From NCBI GenBank assembly GCA_029977705.1, contig JAPOKJ010000009.1, positions 19,138 through 83,137 on the forward strand: 64,000 bases of DNA, read 5' to 3'. Below, in pieces: positions 24,968 to 34,449 of this stretch (position 1 is the first letter of the stretch; every line of letters starts with the position of its first letter). Both the position numbers and the translations under genes were made by a program. The stretch comes from Burkholderiales bacterium. GTDB taxonomy: Bacteria; Pseudomonadota; Gammaproteobacteria; Burkholderiales; Burkholderiaceae_E. The notes beneath the pieces are model-generated. The model saw only the letters and a program-made list of their open reading frames with translations, had not been told where the DNA came from and ran no database searches.

Positions 24968-25738
24968 TCAGTGGCGCAGCTTGTATCCGTTGGAGAGCAG
25001 GCGAAGTGCGATGGCCGCGACGACCAGCAAGGCCGCACTGACCACGGCCAGCGAGGTCCACGGCGACACATCCGACTGTCCGAAAAAGCCGTAACGGAAG
25101 CCGTCGACCATGTAGAAGAACGGGTTCAGGTGCGACAGGCCCTGCCAGAACGGGGGCAGTGAGCGCACCGAGTAGAACACGCCCGACAGGAAGGTCATCG
25201 GCATGATGAAGAAGTTCTGGAAGGCGGCGATCTGATCGAACTTGTCCGCCCAGATGCCGCCGATCAGGCCCAGCGTCCCCAGGATGGCACTGCCCAGCAA
25301 GGCAAACACCAGGATCCACAGCGGCGAGGTGAAGTGCAGGTGGGTGAACCAGACGGTGACGATGAATACCCCAAAGCCCACCACCATGCCGCGGGCCATC
25401 GCCGCCAGCACATAGGCGGCATACATTTCCCAGTGCGACAGCGGCGGGAGCAGCACGAACACGATGTTGCCGGTGATCTTGCTCTGGATCATCGATGACG
25501 AGCTGTTGGCAAAGGCGTTCTGCAGCACCGACATCATCACGAGGCCTGGCACGAGGAAGGAGGTGTAGGGCACCCCCTCGAAGACACGTACATTGCCGTC
25601 CATCACATGCCCGAAGATCAGCAGGTACAGCAGTGCGGTGAGCACCGGGGCCGCCACCGTCTGGAAACTGACCTTGACGAAGCGCAGCAGCTCCTTGAGG
25701 AACAGCGTGCGGAAACCCAGCCATTGGAAGCCGTTCAT
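24968..25738 (-). CDS. ABC-2 type transporter permease (YadH-like)
   Basis: 256 residues with six predicted membrane segments and the ABC-2 signature LSGVFYSVRSLPPFWQGLSH near residue 195, followed by NPFFYMVDGFRYGFFG. The N-terminus (FQWLGFRTLFLKELLRF) is typical of YadH. It pairs with the ATPase gene just upstream; the ATG overlaps its stop (ATGA). The pair exports an unknown substrate across the inner membrane. It often follows the mla operon in Burkholderiales, as here. Confidence 0.88.
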   Translation of the reverse strand: MNGFQWLGFRTLFLKELLRFVKVSFQTVAAPVLTALLYLLIFGHVMDGNVRVFEGVPYTSFLVPGLVMMSVLQNAFANSSSSMIQSKITGNIVFVLLPPLSHWEMYAAYVLAAMARGMVVGFGVFIVTVWFTHLHFTSPLWILVFALLGSAILGTLGLIGGIWADKFDQIAAFQNFFIMPMTFLSGVFYSVRSLPPFWQGLSHLNPFFYMVDGFRYGFFGQSDVSPWTSLAVVSAALLVVAAIALRLLSNGYKLRH

Positions 25739-26742
25739 GCGCTGGCTCCCCGGGCAGGGCTGTCATTCGGCCGGTTCATGATCTTCACGAAGACGTCCTC
25801 GAGATCGGCGTGGGCCAGCTCCATTTCCTCGATGCGGCAGCCGGCCTGGCGCAGTGTCGCCAGCAGGGGTTCGACTTCGTCGTAGCCCTCCAGTTGCAGC
25901 ACCAGAGTGCCATCGGCCCGGGTTTCGACGACGCGACCCTGCCACTGCGCGGGCAAGGAGGCACCCGACAGGCGCAGGCTGAGCCGGCTTTGCGAGAAGT
26001 TCTGCAGCAGGGCGCTGGTGCGGTCCAGCGCGACGATCCGGCCGGCCTTGAGCATGGCGATGCGGCCGCACAGCTGCTGCGCCTCTTCGAGGTAGTGGGT
26101 GGTCAGGATGATGGTGTGGCCACGCTCGTTGAGCCGGCGCACGAACTTCCACAGCGCCTGGCGCAGCTCGACATCGACGCCGGCGGTGGGCTCGTCGAGC
26201 ACGATCACCGGGGGACGATGCACCAGGGCCTGGGCCACCAGCACGCGTCGCTTCATGCCGCCGGACAGGGCCCGCATGTTGGCATGGGCCTTGCTGGTCA
26301 GATCCAGGCCCTCGAGGATCTCGTCGATCCAGGCTTCGTTGTTCCGGACGCCGTAGTACCCGGAGGTAAAGCGCAGCAGTTCTCGCACATTGAAGAAGGG
26401 ATCGAAGACCAGTTCCTGTGGCACCACGCCCAGGGCGCGACGGGCGGCACGAAAGTCTGTGACGACATCGTGGCCCATGACCTGTACCGAGCCCGCGGTC
26501 GGCCGGGACAGCCCGGCAATCAGCGAGATCAGGGTCGTCTTGCCAGCGCCATTGGGCCCGAGCAGTCCGAAGAACTCACCCTGCTGGACATCGAGCGAGA
26601 CCCCGTCCAGGGCCTTGAGAACCTGGCTGCCGGGAGCGCCCTTGTTGGCGTAGTGCTTGGCTGCCCCCTGGATGCGGATTGCCGGCAGGGTGGCGTCCTG
26701 CCGGGATGCGGGAGGGGTTGCGGTAGTGGGGGAAGAGGTCAA
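25735..26742 (-). CDS. ABC transporter ATP-binding protein (YadG-like)
   Basis: 335 residues. Walker A is GPNGAGKTT near 63, the signature is LSGGMKRR, and Walker B is PVIVLDEPTAGVD, followed by the H-loop TTHYLEE. About 25 residues before the domain are a low-complexity leader rich in T, P and A. A C-terminal extension after about 235 is typical of exporters of the ABC-2 class. The start is TTG at 26742, overlapping the TGA of the STAS gene. No other in-frame start exists before the ABC domain. Confidence 0.88.
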   Translation of the reverse strand: MTSSPTTATPPASRQDATLPAIRIQGAAKHYANKGAPGSQVLKALDGVSLDVQQGEFFGLLGPNGAGKTTLISLIAGLSRPTAGSVQVMGHDVVTDFRAARRALGVVPQELVFDPFFNVRELLRFTSGYYGVRNNEAWIDEILEGLDLTSKAHANMRALSGGMKRRVLVAQALVHRPPVIVLDEPTAGVDVELRQALWKFVRRLNERGHTIILTTHYLEEAQQLCGRIAMLKAGRIVALDRTSALLQNFSQSRLSLRLSGASLPAQWQGRVVETRADGTLVLQLEGYDEVEPLLATLRQAGCRIEEMELAHADLEDVFVKIMNRPNDSPARGASA

Positions 26743-26990
26743 GAAGGCTCTGAAAAAATGCGGTCGATGCCGTACAAGGCGGCAAGTTTACGCAGTTTTT
26801 CAGGGGCTTGCCGCAGCGGCGCGCGAGCGGCGACATTGACCAGGGCCGCCAGGCCGGCAGAGTCGAAGGCCTGCAGCTTCGAAAGATCGATGGGCTGGCC
26901 CTCCGGCGCCTGTGCCATGCGGGCCAGAAAGGCCGGCACCTCGGGGGCGGTGAGCCTCTCGGGTTGCAGGGGGGTATCGGTGCTGGGCAT
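26739..26990 (-). CDS. mlaB: STAS-domain protein, probable MlaB
   Basis: 83 residues, a compact STAS fold: LTAPEVPAFLARM, PIDLSKLQAFDSAGLAALVN and the C-terminal helix KLRKLAALYGIDRIF. The FDSAG motif holds the serine (or neighbouring residue) typical of STAS partners. MlaB binds the ATPase MlaF and is needed for function of the MlaFEDB lipid transporter. Its place directly after mlaC supports the call, although the protein is short and diverged. Confidence 0.75.
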   Translation of the reverse strand: MPSTDTPLQPERLTAPEVPAFLARMAQAPEGQPIDLSKLQAFDSAGLAALVNVAARAPLRQAPEKLRKLAALYGIDRIFSEPS

Positions 26991-27004
26991 GGGTCGCCTC
27001 GGGC

Positions 27005-27691
27005 CTACTTCTTGTCGCCGCCCTCGAACTGGCGATTCTTGTTCTCGAGCGATGCGATCAGGCCTTCGAGACCCTTGGCATTGAGTTCATCGGAGAATTG
27101 GTTGCGATAGGACTCGACCAGCCACAGCGAGGCGATGTTCACATCGTAGATGCGCCAACCGGCGTCGGTCTTTTCCATCCGGTAGTCGAGCTGGATCGGG
27201 TCGCCGCGCCGCGGCACGATCTCGGAGCGCACGATCACCTCGGTATCGCCGGCCGCAGCGCGCAGCGGCTTGACGCGCACGGTCTGGTCCTTGAACTGGG
27301 TCAGCGCACCCGAGTAGGTGCGCACCAGCAGGGTCCGGAATTCAGCGATGAGCTTTTTCTTTTGATCAGGCGTGGCCGTACGCCAGCCGCGACCCACCGC
27401 CAGCGAGGTCATGCGCTCGAAATTGACGTTGGGCATGATGGTGCTGTCGACGAATTCCGAGATGCGCCTGGCGTTGCCGGCCTGGATGTCCTTGTCGGTC
27501 TTGATCTGCTCGATGACCCGGGCGCTGAGCGCCTTGATCATCTCATCCGGGGCGCCTGTTGCGGTCTGCGCCACGGCGGCGCCCGGCAGGCCGGCACCCA
27601 GGCCCAGCACGGCAGACAGCGTCAGGCCCAGCGCAAGGCTGCGCAACAGATGGCGGGCGGCGCTCACCGGTTTCAGGGCTTTGATGGACAT
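27005..27691 (-). CDS. mlaC: Periplasmic phospholipid-binding protein MlaC
   Basis: 228 residues with a signal peptide ending near AVAQ. Conserved MlaC features follow: FVDSTIMPNVNFERMTSLAVG, EFRTLLVRTYSGAL, and DAGWRIYDVNIASLWLVESY. MlaC shuttles phospholipids between the outer-membrane MlaA complex and the inner-membrane MlaFEDB transporter. It follows mlaA after a 112-bp gap in which I see no clear signal. Confidence 0.95.
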   Translation of the reverse strand: MSIKALKPVSAARHLLRSLALGLTLSAVLGLGAGLPGAAVAQTATGAPDEMIKALSARVIEQIKTDKDIQAGNARRISEFVDSTIMPNVNFERMTSLAVGRGWRTATPDQKKKLIAEFRTLLVRTYSGALTQFKDQTVRVKPLRAAAGDTEVIVRSEIVPRRGDPIQLDYRMEKTDAGWRIYDVNIASLWLVESYRNQFSDELNAKGLEGLIASLENKNRQFEGGDKK

Positions 27692-27803
27692 GGATCATCC
27701 TTTTCGAACATGAAGGGACAGGCCGCAGGGCCTTGCATGGCATTAACGCGATGCCGGCCGATTGGTTACACCCGGTCCCCCGGGGCGGGCCTCGATGGGC
27801 GGC

Positions 27804-28580
27804 CTAGCGGGAGAAATTTTCCTCGCGAAGGGCCGGCTCTTCCGGCGGATCGCCATCGTAAATCAGGGATCGGCGCCGCGACAGGTAGCCGTCGCGGACC
27901 AGATCATACCGGTCGATCGCCGCCGACTCGATCAGTTTCTCGGCGTCGAAGACATAGGCACGGGTATCGACCAGACGCACGATCCGGCTGCGGTCACGGT
28001 CCCCGGCCTTGAGCCTGCGAAGCGGGTCGCTCAGGTAATCGGGGACGATGCTCAGGCCGTCGCGGACGTTGGAGGGCCCCAGGATCGGCAACACCAGATA
28101 GGGGCCGGGCGGCATGCCCCAGCGCCCCAGGGTCTGACCGAAGTCCTCGTTGTGGGGGCTCAGCCCGAGGTCGGTGGCAATGTCGGCGATGCCGCCCAGG
28201 CCGACGGTCGAATTGATTACGACCCGCGTCCAGTCGCTCAGGGCGGCCTTCGGTTTGCCCTGCAACAGGTTGTTGACGCCGACCCAGACATCATTCAGGT
28301 TCGAGAACACATTGCCGATCAGCATCCGGTACACCTCGGGTACGACCGTCTTGTAGGTCTTTGCGATCGGCTTGGTGATGATGTTGTCAGCCGTGGTGTT
28401 GAAGGCGAAGATGACGCGGTTGATGTTTTCGAGCGGGTCCTTGCGTTCGGCCTCGCGGGCGGCGGCCGGGCTTTGGGCCGGGCCCTGGCGCATGATCGTG
28501 CAGGCACCCAGCTGCAGGGCCAGCAGGACCAGCAGGAGACTGCGCAAGGGGCGCAACCAGGCGGAGGAGGAAATGCTCAC
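27804..28580 (-). CDS. mlaA: Outer-membrane lipoprotein MlaA (VacJ)
   Basis: 258 residues. The lipobox LGAC puts the lipidated cysteine at residue 27. Family blocks: DPLENINRVIFAFNTTAD, NVFSNLNDVWVGVNNLLQGK, GLGGIADIATDLGL, and GPYLVLPILGPSNVRDGL. MlaA sits in the outer membrane and removes phospholipids from its outer leaflet. The start is GTG overlapping the stop of mlaD (GTGA), indicating coupling. Confidence 0.95.
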   Translation of the reverse strand: MSISSSAWLRPLRSLLLVLLALQLGACTIMRQGPAQSPAAAREAERKDPLENINRVIFAFNTTADNIITKPIAKTYKTVVPEVYRMLIGNVFSNLNDVWVGVNNLLQGKPKAALSDWTRVVINSTVGLGGIADIATDLGLSPHNEDFGQTLGRWGMPPGPYLVLPILGPSNVRDGLSIVPDYLSDPLRRLKAGDRDRSRIVRLVDTRAYVFDAEKLIESAAIDRYDLVRDGYLSRRRSLIYDGDPPEEPALREENFSR

Positions 28581-29059
28581 TTGGCACCCTCCTTGTCCTT
28601 GCCACCATCTGCAGCCTTGCTGTAGAGGAACTGGCTGATCAGGTTTTCCAGCACCACCGCCGACTGGGTCATCTTGATGCTGTCGGCATCGGCCAGATTG
28701 CGGGTGTCACCGCCCGCCTCCAGGCCGACATATTGCTCGCCGAGCAGGCCCGAGGTGAGGATCTTGGCGGAACTGTCCTTGGGGAAGGGATAGCGCTTGT
28801 CGAGTTCGAGCGTGACCTCGGCCTGGAAGGTCTCCTTGTTGAAGCCGATCTCGGAGACACGGCCCACCACTACGCCAGCTGCCTTGACCGGCGCCCGCGC
28901 CTTCAGGCCACCGATATTGTCGAAGCGTGCCTTCACGCGCAGGGTTTCGCCGCTGGACAGGCTGGTCATGTTGCCAGCCTTCAGGGCCAGGAACAGTATT
29001 GCTGCCAGGCCTAGCAGCACGAACAGGCCGACCAGGACATCAGTAGTGCGACGGGTCAT
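28577..29059 (-). CDS. mlaD: MlaD, MCE-domain subunit of the phospholipid transporter
   Basis: 160 residues from the ATG at 29059, which has GGAG at 8-nt spacing. A TTG at 29098, overlapping the mlaE stop, is possible but adds residues not typical of the family. One N-terminal membrane helix (VLVGLFVLLGLAAILFLAL) anchors the MCE domain (about 40-120: VKARFDNIGGLKARAPVKAA, SGLLGEQYVGLEAG). MlaD forms a hexameric ring in the periplasm between MlaFE and MlaC. The C-terminal tail is charged, KAADGGKDKEGAK. Confidence 0.95.
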   Translation of the reverse strand: MTRRTTDVLVGLFVLLGLAAILFLALKAGNMTSLSSGETLRVKARFDNIGGLKARAPVKAAGVVVGRVSEIGFNKETFQAEVTLELDKRYPFPKDSSAKILTSGLLGEQYVGLEAGGDTRNLADADSIKMTQSAVVLENLISQFLYSKAADGGKDKEGAK

Positions 29060-29094
29060 CAGGGATACTCCAGAAACAGTTTCACGGGACCGCT

Positions 29095-29880
29095 TCAAAC
29101 GCTGAACATCAGGGCGGTGAGAATGAAGTCAAAGCCCAGCACGGCCAGCGACGAGGCCACCACGGTGGTAGTGGTGGCGCGTGCCACGCCATCAGGCGTG
29201 GGTTTGGCCTCATAGCCGACGAACAGGGCGACGAAGCCGCAGACGAAGCCGAACACCACCGACTTGATCAGGCCATTGCCGACGTCGGCATAGACATCGA
29301 CACCCGCCTGCATCTGTGACCAGAAGGCGCCGGTGTCGACGCCAATCAGTTGGACGCCCACCAGATAGCCGCCGATGACGCCGACGGCCGAAAACAGGGC
29401 AGCCAGCAGCGGCATCGCGATCAGGGCCGCCATGAAGCGCGGTGCCAGCACCCGCGCCAGGGGATCGACGGCCATCATCTCCATGGCGGCCAGTTGCTCG
29501 CCCGCCTTCATCAGGCCGATCTCGGCGGTCAGGGAGGTGCCCGCGCGCCCGGCAAACAGGAGGGCGGCCACCACCGGACCGAGTTCGCGCACCAGCGACA
29601 AGGCCACCAGAAGACCGAGGGCCTGCTCGGACCCGTAGCGCTGCAGGGTGTAGTAGCCCTGCAAGCCCAGCACCAGGCCGACGAAAAGCCCCGACACCAG
29701 GATGATCGACAGCGAATAGTTGCCGATGAAGTGGATCTGGTCGATGATCAGGCGCGGTCTGCGCCAGGCCCCCAGCGCCAGCAGGCACAGCCGCAGGAAC
29801 AGGCGTGCGCCGTAGCCGATGTAGGCCACGCCAGCGCGAACCCGGGTTCCGAGGGCGGCGATGCGATCGAGCAGGCTCAA
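29095..29880 (-). CDS. mlaE: MlaE, permease of the phospholipid ABC transporter
   Basis: 261 residues, about five membrane segments. Hallmarks are [40 protein letters not shown], and the [17 protein letters not shown] coupling helix. MlaE is the inner-membrane core to which MlaF and MlaD attach. The start is a TTG overlapping the mlaF stop (TTGA). Confidence 0.95.
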   Translation of the reverse strand: MSLLDRIAALGTRVRAGVAYIGYGARLFLRLCLLALGAWRRPRLIIDQIHFIGNYSLSIILVSGLFVGLVLGLQGYYTLQRYGSEQALGLLVALSLVRELGPVVAALLFAGRAGTSLTAEIGLMKAGEQLAAMEMMAVDPLARVLAPRFMAALIAMPLLAALFSAVGVIGGYLVGVQLIGVDTGAFWSQMQAGVDVYADVGNGLIKSVVFGFVCGFVALFVGYEAKPTPDGVARATTTTVVASSLAVLGFDFILTALMFSV

Positions 29881-30713
29881 GGCCGCAACTCCCTTGCAGC
29901 ATCTGGGCTGGACGGCTTCAGGCCGAAAGCCTGCTCGAGCGGCTCGGCAGGGTAGTGGAAAGGCACGGGTCCTTCCAGCTTGCCATCGAAGAACTGGCGC
30001 GTGAAGGGATCGGTGCTGCTGCGCAATTGTTCTGGTGTGCCCTGCGCGGCGATCTTGCCGCCCGACAGCAGATAGGCCTGGTCACAGATCAGGAAGGCCT
30101 CGGCCACGTCGTGGGTGACGACGATGCTGGTGGCATCGAGCGCGTCATTGAGGCTGCGGATCAGGCGGGCAATCGTGCCCATCGAGATCGGGTCCAGGCC
30201 GGTGAAGGGCTCGTCATACATGATCAGGGGCGGATCCAGGGCCACGCTGCGGGCCAGGGCCACCCGCCGAGCCATGCCGCCGGAAATCTCGGCCGGCATC
30301 AACGCCGCCGCGCCGCGCAGGCCGACAGCCTCCAGCTTCATCAGCACCAGGGTGCGCAGGGTGGCTTCATCGAGCGGGGTGTTCTCGCGCAGCGGGAAGG
30401 CGACATTGTCAAAGACCGACAAATCGGTGAACAGGGCGCCGTGCTGGAACAGCATGCCCATTTTCCTGCGCACCGAAAACCAGCCTTTGCGATCGAGCGT
30501 GGTCAGCTCCTGACCGTCCAGGCGGATCGAGCCCTGCTGGGGCGTCTGCTGGCCGCCGATCAGGCGCAACACGGTGGTCTTGCCGCCACCCGAGCCGCCC
30601 ATCAAGGCGGTCACGCTGCCGCGTGCAAAGCGCATCGATACACCGTCCAGGATGCGGCGCTCGCCGTAGCCGAAGACGATGTTGTCGAGGGTGAGAAAGT
30701 CGCTGCTGGGCAC
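29877..30713 (-). CDS. mlaF: MlaF, ATPase of the phospholipid transporter
   Basis: 278 residues if it starts at GTG 30713, just before the conserved [17 protein letters not shown]. In-frame ATGs at 30761 and 30782 would add 16-23 proline-rich residues. Walker A is GGSGGGKTT, the signature EISGGMARR, Walker [11 protein letters not shown] and the H-loop VVTHDVAEA. MlaF powers retrograde phospholipid transport. It is the first gene of a coupled mlaFEDACB block followed by a second ABC exporter. Confidence 0.93.
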   Translation of the reverse strand: MPSSDFLTLDNIVFGYGERRILDGVSMRFARGSVTALMGGSGGGKTTVLRLIGGQQTPQQGSIRLDGQELTTLDRKGWFSVRRKMGMLFQHGALFTDLSVFDNVAFPLRENTPLDEATLRTLVLMKLEAVGLRGAAALMPAEISGGMARRVALARSVALDPPLIMYDEPFTGLDPISMGTIARLIRSLNDALDATSIVVTHDVAEAFLICDQAYLLSGGKIAAQGTPEQLRSSTDPFTRQFFDGKLEGPVPFHYPAEPLEQAFGLKPSSPDAARELRP

Positions 30714-30857
30714 GGTTGTTTTTCTTGGAATCGATCCTGGGGGGGTGGGCGGGCACGGCATCTGCAAGGCTTTCGGCCCCATCGGGCTGGCAGTTTTGGT
30801 GCTGTCCCCAGATGCTGCCGCCCCTGCCGCAACCGCCGATCATCTTAGCAGGCCGAC

Positions 30858-32849
30858 TCAGCGCAGCGCGGCCTGGGCGGCGCTCACCTGCTCGCGATGA
30901 CCCTGCAGCACCAGGACGTCCGCCGCCTGCAGCACATGGCTGGCATCAGGCTCGACGGTCTTGCCTTTCCGGTTGACGATACTGGTGATCCGGGCGCCTT
31001 TCAGGTCCAGGTCGCCCAGTGGCCGCCCGGCCGCTGCGCTGTGTGCGTCCAGGGTGACGGTGACCAGCAGCATGGGATCGGTTTCGATCTGGTCACCGGT
31101 CTCATCGTCGGCACCGTGGAAGAAACCTTGCAGCATCCGGTAGCGGTCCTCGCGAATGTCGCGGGTGCGCCTGAGCACCTGCGCTGCCGGCACGCCGGCC
31201 AGGGCCAGCGCATGCGAGGCCAGCATCAGGCTGGCCTCGGAGATCTCGGGGATCACCTCGGTGGCACCGGCCTCGCGCAGGCGATCCAGGTCCGCATCGG
31301 TCTGCGAGCGCACCACCACCGGCAGGCCTGGCGCGATCTCGCGCACCACCCGCAGCAGCTTGAGGCTGCCGGGCAGGTCACCGAAGGTGATGACCAGGGC
31401 CTTGGCACGGTGGACGCCGGCGGCCATCAGGGCATCCCGCTTGAGGGCATCGGCATAGACCACCGGCTCGCCGGCCTGGGCCGCCAGGCGTACCCGGTCG
31501 GCGTCCAGGTCGAGCGCGAAATACGGCACCTTTTCAATGGCCAGGACATGGGCCAGGGCCTGCCCGGAGCGGCCGAAGCCGGCAATCAGGATGTGCTTGC
31601 TGCGTCCGAAGCTTTTCGAGGCGATGGTTTGCAGCTGCATCGATCGCTCGAGCCATTCCTGCGAGGAGGCGCGCAGGGCGATGCGGTTGGCCTGCATGAT
31701 GAACAGGGGGCTGATCAGCAGCGACAGCAGCATGGCGGCCAGCGCGTACTGCACGGTGGCATCGCCGAGCAGCCGCGAGCTCACTGCCAGGGTCAGCAGC
31801 ACGAAGCCGAATTCACCGGCCTGTGCCAGCCAGATGCCGGTGCGGATGGCCACGCCATTGCTGGCCTTGAAGGCACGCGCCAGTGCCCACACCAGCACGA
31901 ACTTGCCCAGCACCGGAATGGCCAGCAGGACCAGCACCTGAAGCCAGCCGCCCAGCACCACGCCCAGGTCCAGCTGGGTGCCGATGGACACGAAAAACAG
32001 GCCCAGCAGGACATCCCGGAAGGGCTTGATGTCCTCCTCGACCTGGTCGCGGAATTCGGTCTCGGCGATCAGCATGCCAGCTACGAAGGCGCCCAGCTCC
32101 ATCGACAGGCCCGCCTGTCCGGTCAGCCAGGCAAAGAACAGTGTCGCCAGCAGGACATTGAGGGTGAACAGCTCATGCGACTTCTGGCGCGCCACCAGCC
32201 GGAACCAGTGGCCGGTGATGCTGGGCCCGAAGCGCAGCAGCAGCACCAGCAGGCACAGCGCCTTCAGGCCCGCAAGCCCCAGTGCCCAGAGCCAGTTGTT
32301 GCCGCCGACGGCCAGGGCCGGGATCACGATCAGCAGGGGAATCACCGCCAGGTCCTGGAACAGCAGCACCCCGAAGATCCGCTGCCCGTGGGCTGATTCG
32401 AGCTCGCGCCTTTCGGTGAGGATCTTCATCACCAGGGCGGTCGAGCTCATGGCCAGCGCACCGCCCAGCGCGATCGCGCCGCGCCAGTCGCTGCCGCCGG
32501 GCAGGAACCATTGCACTAGGGCGGCGGGCAGGACGATGAGGGCTGCCACCGCGATCAGGATGCTCAGGCCGACCTGGGCCGAGCCCAGCCCGAAGACATG
32601 CTGGCGCAGCGACTTGAGCTTGTCGAGGCTGAACTCCAGCCCGATCGAGAACATCAGGAACACCACGCCGATCTCGCCCAGGGCATGGGTCGCCTTGTCG
32701 TTGCCGGCCAGTCCGGCTGCATGCGGACCCAGCACCACACCGATCAGCAGGTAGGCCACCAGGGGCGGCAAGCCGAAGGCGCGCAGTCCCACCACGGCGA
32801 CCACCGCGGCCGCCAGCAGGGCTAGGGCAAGTTCCAGCGAGCTGAGCAT
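30858..32849 (-). CDS. kefB: KefB/KefC-type monovalent cation:proton antiporter
   Basis: 663 residues from the ATG at 32849. The membrane half (12-13 segments, to about 385) is of the CPA2 family: GLPPLVAYLLIGVVLGPHA, EIGVVFLMFSIGLEFSL and SSTALVMKIL. A RCK nucleotide-binding domain starts at HILIAGFGRSGQALAHVLAI (about 410), and a TrkA-C domain (ARITSIVNRKGK) ends the protein. Such proteins release K+ to acidify the cytoplasm under electrophile stress. No ancillary kefF/kefG gene is adjacent. It is divergent from kdsD with 23 bp between the starts. Confidence 0.9.
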   Translation of the reverse strand: MLSSLELALALLAAAVVAVVGLRAFGLPPLVAYLLIGVVLGPHAAGLAGNDKATHALGEIGVVFLMFSIGLEFSLDKLKSLRQHVFGLGSAQVGLSILIAVAALIVLPAALVQWFLPGGSDWRGAIALGGALAMSSTALVMKILTERRELESAHGQRIFGVLLFQDLAVIPLLIVIPALAVGGNNWLWALGLAGLKALCLLVLLLRFGPSITGHWFRLVARQKSHELFTLNVLLATLFFAWLTGQAGLSMELGAFVAGMLIAETEFRDQVEEDIKPFRDVLLGLFFVSIGTQLDLGVVLGGWLQVLVLLAIPVLGKFVLVWALARAFKASNGVAIRTGIWLAQAGEFGFVLLTLAVSSRLLGDATVQYALAAMLLSLLISPLFIMQANRIALRASSQEWLERSMQLQTIASKSFGRSKHILIAGFGRSGQALAHVLAIEKVPYFALDLDADRVRLAAQAGEPVVYADALKRDALMAAGVHRAKALVITFGDLPGSLKLLRVVREIAPGLPVVVRSQTDADLDRLREAGATEVIPEISEASLMLASHALALAGVPAAQVLRRTRDIREDRYRMLQGFFHGADDETGDQIETDPMLLVTVTLDAHSAAAGRPLGDLDLKGARITSIVNRKGKTVEPDASHVLQAADVLVLQGHREQVSAAQAALR

Positions 32850-32872
32850 GAGGCTATATATACTCGACCCTG

Positions 32873-33865
32873 ATGAGAGTTCCAAATTCCCCCATTCCAG
32901 TGGACCGTGTCGTGGCGCAGGCTCGCCAGGTGCTGCGCATCGAGGCGCAGGCCCTGCTCGGGCTGGTCGATCATCTGGACGGAAAATTCGAACAGGCCTG
33001 CCGCATGATCCTGGCCTGCAAGGGCCGTGTCGTGGTCACCGGCATCGGCAAGTCGGGCCATGTGGCGCGCAAGATCGCTGCCACGCTGGCCTCGACCGGC
33101 ACGCCCTCCTTTTTCGTGCATGCCGCAGAAGGCCTGCACGGCGACCTGGGCATGGTCACCGAGGCCGATGTCGTGCTGGCGCTTTCCCACTCGGGCAGCA
33201 CTGAAGAGGTCCTGAGTCTGGTGCCGCCGATCAAGCGCGAGGGCGCCCTGCTGATCGCCATGACCGGGCACCCCGATTCCGAGCTGGCACGGGTGGCCGA
33301 TGTCCATCTCTACGCCGGCGTCGAGCGCGAGGCCTGCTCGCTCAACCTGGCGCCGACCGCCAGCACCACCGCCGCGCTGGCGCTGGGCGATGCCCTGGCG
33401 GTGGCCCTGCTCGATGCGCGCGGATTTGGCGAGGAGGACTTTGCCCGCTCCCATCCGGGCGGAGCGCTGGGCCGGCGTCTGCTTACCCACGTCCGCGACG
33501 TCATGCACCAGGGCGCCGATGCGCCTCGTCTGGAGCCCGGACAAAGCCTGGCCGAGGGCATTCTCGAGATCAGCCGCAAGCGGCTGGGCATGGCCGCGGT
33601 CGTCGATGCCCGGGGCCTGCTGATCGGCCTGATCACCGATGGCGACCTGCGGCGCCTGTTCGAGCGCGGGGTCGATCCCCATCGCAACCTGGTCGGCGAG
33701 GTGATGAGCCGCACGCCCACCAGCATCATCGACAGTGCGCTGGCCGTCGAGGCGGCGCGCCTGATGGAGTCGCGTGCCATCAGCAAGCTGCCGGTGGTCG
33801 ATGCCCAGGGCCAGTATGTGGGTGCCTTGCAGGTCAATGATCTGTTGCGGGCGCGGGTGATATGA
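32873..33865 (+). CDS. kdsD: Arabinose-5-phosphate isomerase
   Basis: 330 residues. It converts ribulose-5-phosphate to arabinose-5-phosphate, the first step to the LPS sugar Kdo. The SIS domain (residues 30-170) shows VVVTGIGKSGHVARKIAATL and ALSHSGSTEEVL; two CBS domains follow (VRDVMHQGADAP, VGEVMSRTPTSI). The start is the ATG at 32873. Its promoter must overlap the kefB start; the AT-rich TATATATA at about 32855-32862 is the only candidate. The stop overlaps kdsC (ATGA). Confidence 0.96.
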   Translation: MRVPNSPIPVDRVVAQARQVLRIEAQALLGLVDHLDGKFEQACRMILACKGRVVVTGIGKSGHVARKIAATLASTGTPSFFVHAAEGLHGDLGMVTEADVVLALSHSGSTEEVLSLVPPIKREGALLIAMTGHPDSELARVADVHLYAGVEREACSLNLAPTASTTAALALGDALAVALLDARGFGEEDFARSHPGGALGRRLLTHVRDVMHQGADAPRLEPGQSLAEGILEISRKRLGMAAVVDARGLLIGLITDGDLRRLFERGVDPHRNLVGEVMSRTPTSIIDSALAVEAARLMESRAISKLPVVDAQGQYVGALQVNDLLRARVI

Positions 33866-34422
33866 GCGCGCCCCCCCTTTCCCCGACGCTGCGTGAGCGG
33901 GCTGCGCCGATCCGCCTGCTGGCCCTCGATGTCGACGGCACCCTGACCGATGGCCATTTGTGGTTCGGGCCCCAGGGGGAGGTCATGAAGGCCTTCTCGG
34001 TGCTCGATGGCCAGGGCCTGGCGCTGTTGCGAAAGGCGGGCTGCCAATTGGCCCTGATCACCGGCCGCAGTTCCGGGATCGTCGAGCTGCGGGCCCGCGA
34101 ACTGCAGATTGCCGACGTGGTGCAGGGCTCGCGCGACAAGCTGGCCAGCCTGCAGGCCGTGGCCGCCCGCCATGGCTTGGCGGCCCACCAGGTCGCCTTC
34201 ATGGGCGATGACTGGCCGGACCTGGCGCCGATGCGCTGGTGCGGGCTGGCCGCCGCCCCCGCCGATGCCCACCGCGAAGTCTGCCAGCGGGCCCATTTCC
34301 TGTCCTCGCGCCCGGCCGGTGCCGGCGCAGTGCGCGAGTTGTGCGATGCGCTCCTGATGGCCCAGGGCACCTACCAGGGCCTGCTGCAGTCCTTCCTGGA
34401 CGGTGGCCCCTCGCCCACCTGA
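33862..34422 (+). CDS. kdsC: Kdo-8-phosphate phosphatase
   Basis: 186 residues, HAD fold of the small C0 type. Motif I is LLALDVDGTLTDG, motif II LITGRSSGIVELRARE, and motif IV is the GDDWPDLAPM loop. It dephosphorylates Kdo-8-phosphate in the cytoplasm. In the usual family the last motif is GDD.ND; here GDDWPD is a small change that is common in betaproteobacterial copies. It is translationally coupled to kdsD. Confidence 0.94.
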   Translation: MSAPPLSPTLRERAAPIRLLALDVDGTLTDGHLWFGPQGEVMKAFSVLDGQGLALLRKAGCQLALITGRSSGIVELRARELQIADVVQGSRDKLASLQAVAARHGLAAHQVAFMGDDWPDLAPMRWCGLAAAPADAHREVCQRAHFLSSRPAGAGAVRELCDALLMAQGTYQGLLQSFLDGGPSPT

Positions 34423-34449
34423 GCCTGCCAGCGCTCTGCCCGCCTCGCC

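Noticed and set aside
30714..30782. Proline-rich N-terminal extension of MlaF
   Set aside because: Family members start close to the [13 protein letters not shown] block; the extension is atypical and no strong ribosome site supports it, though it cannot be excluded.
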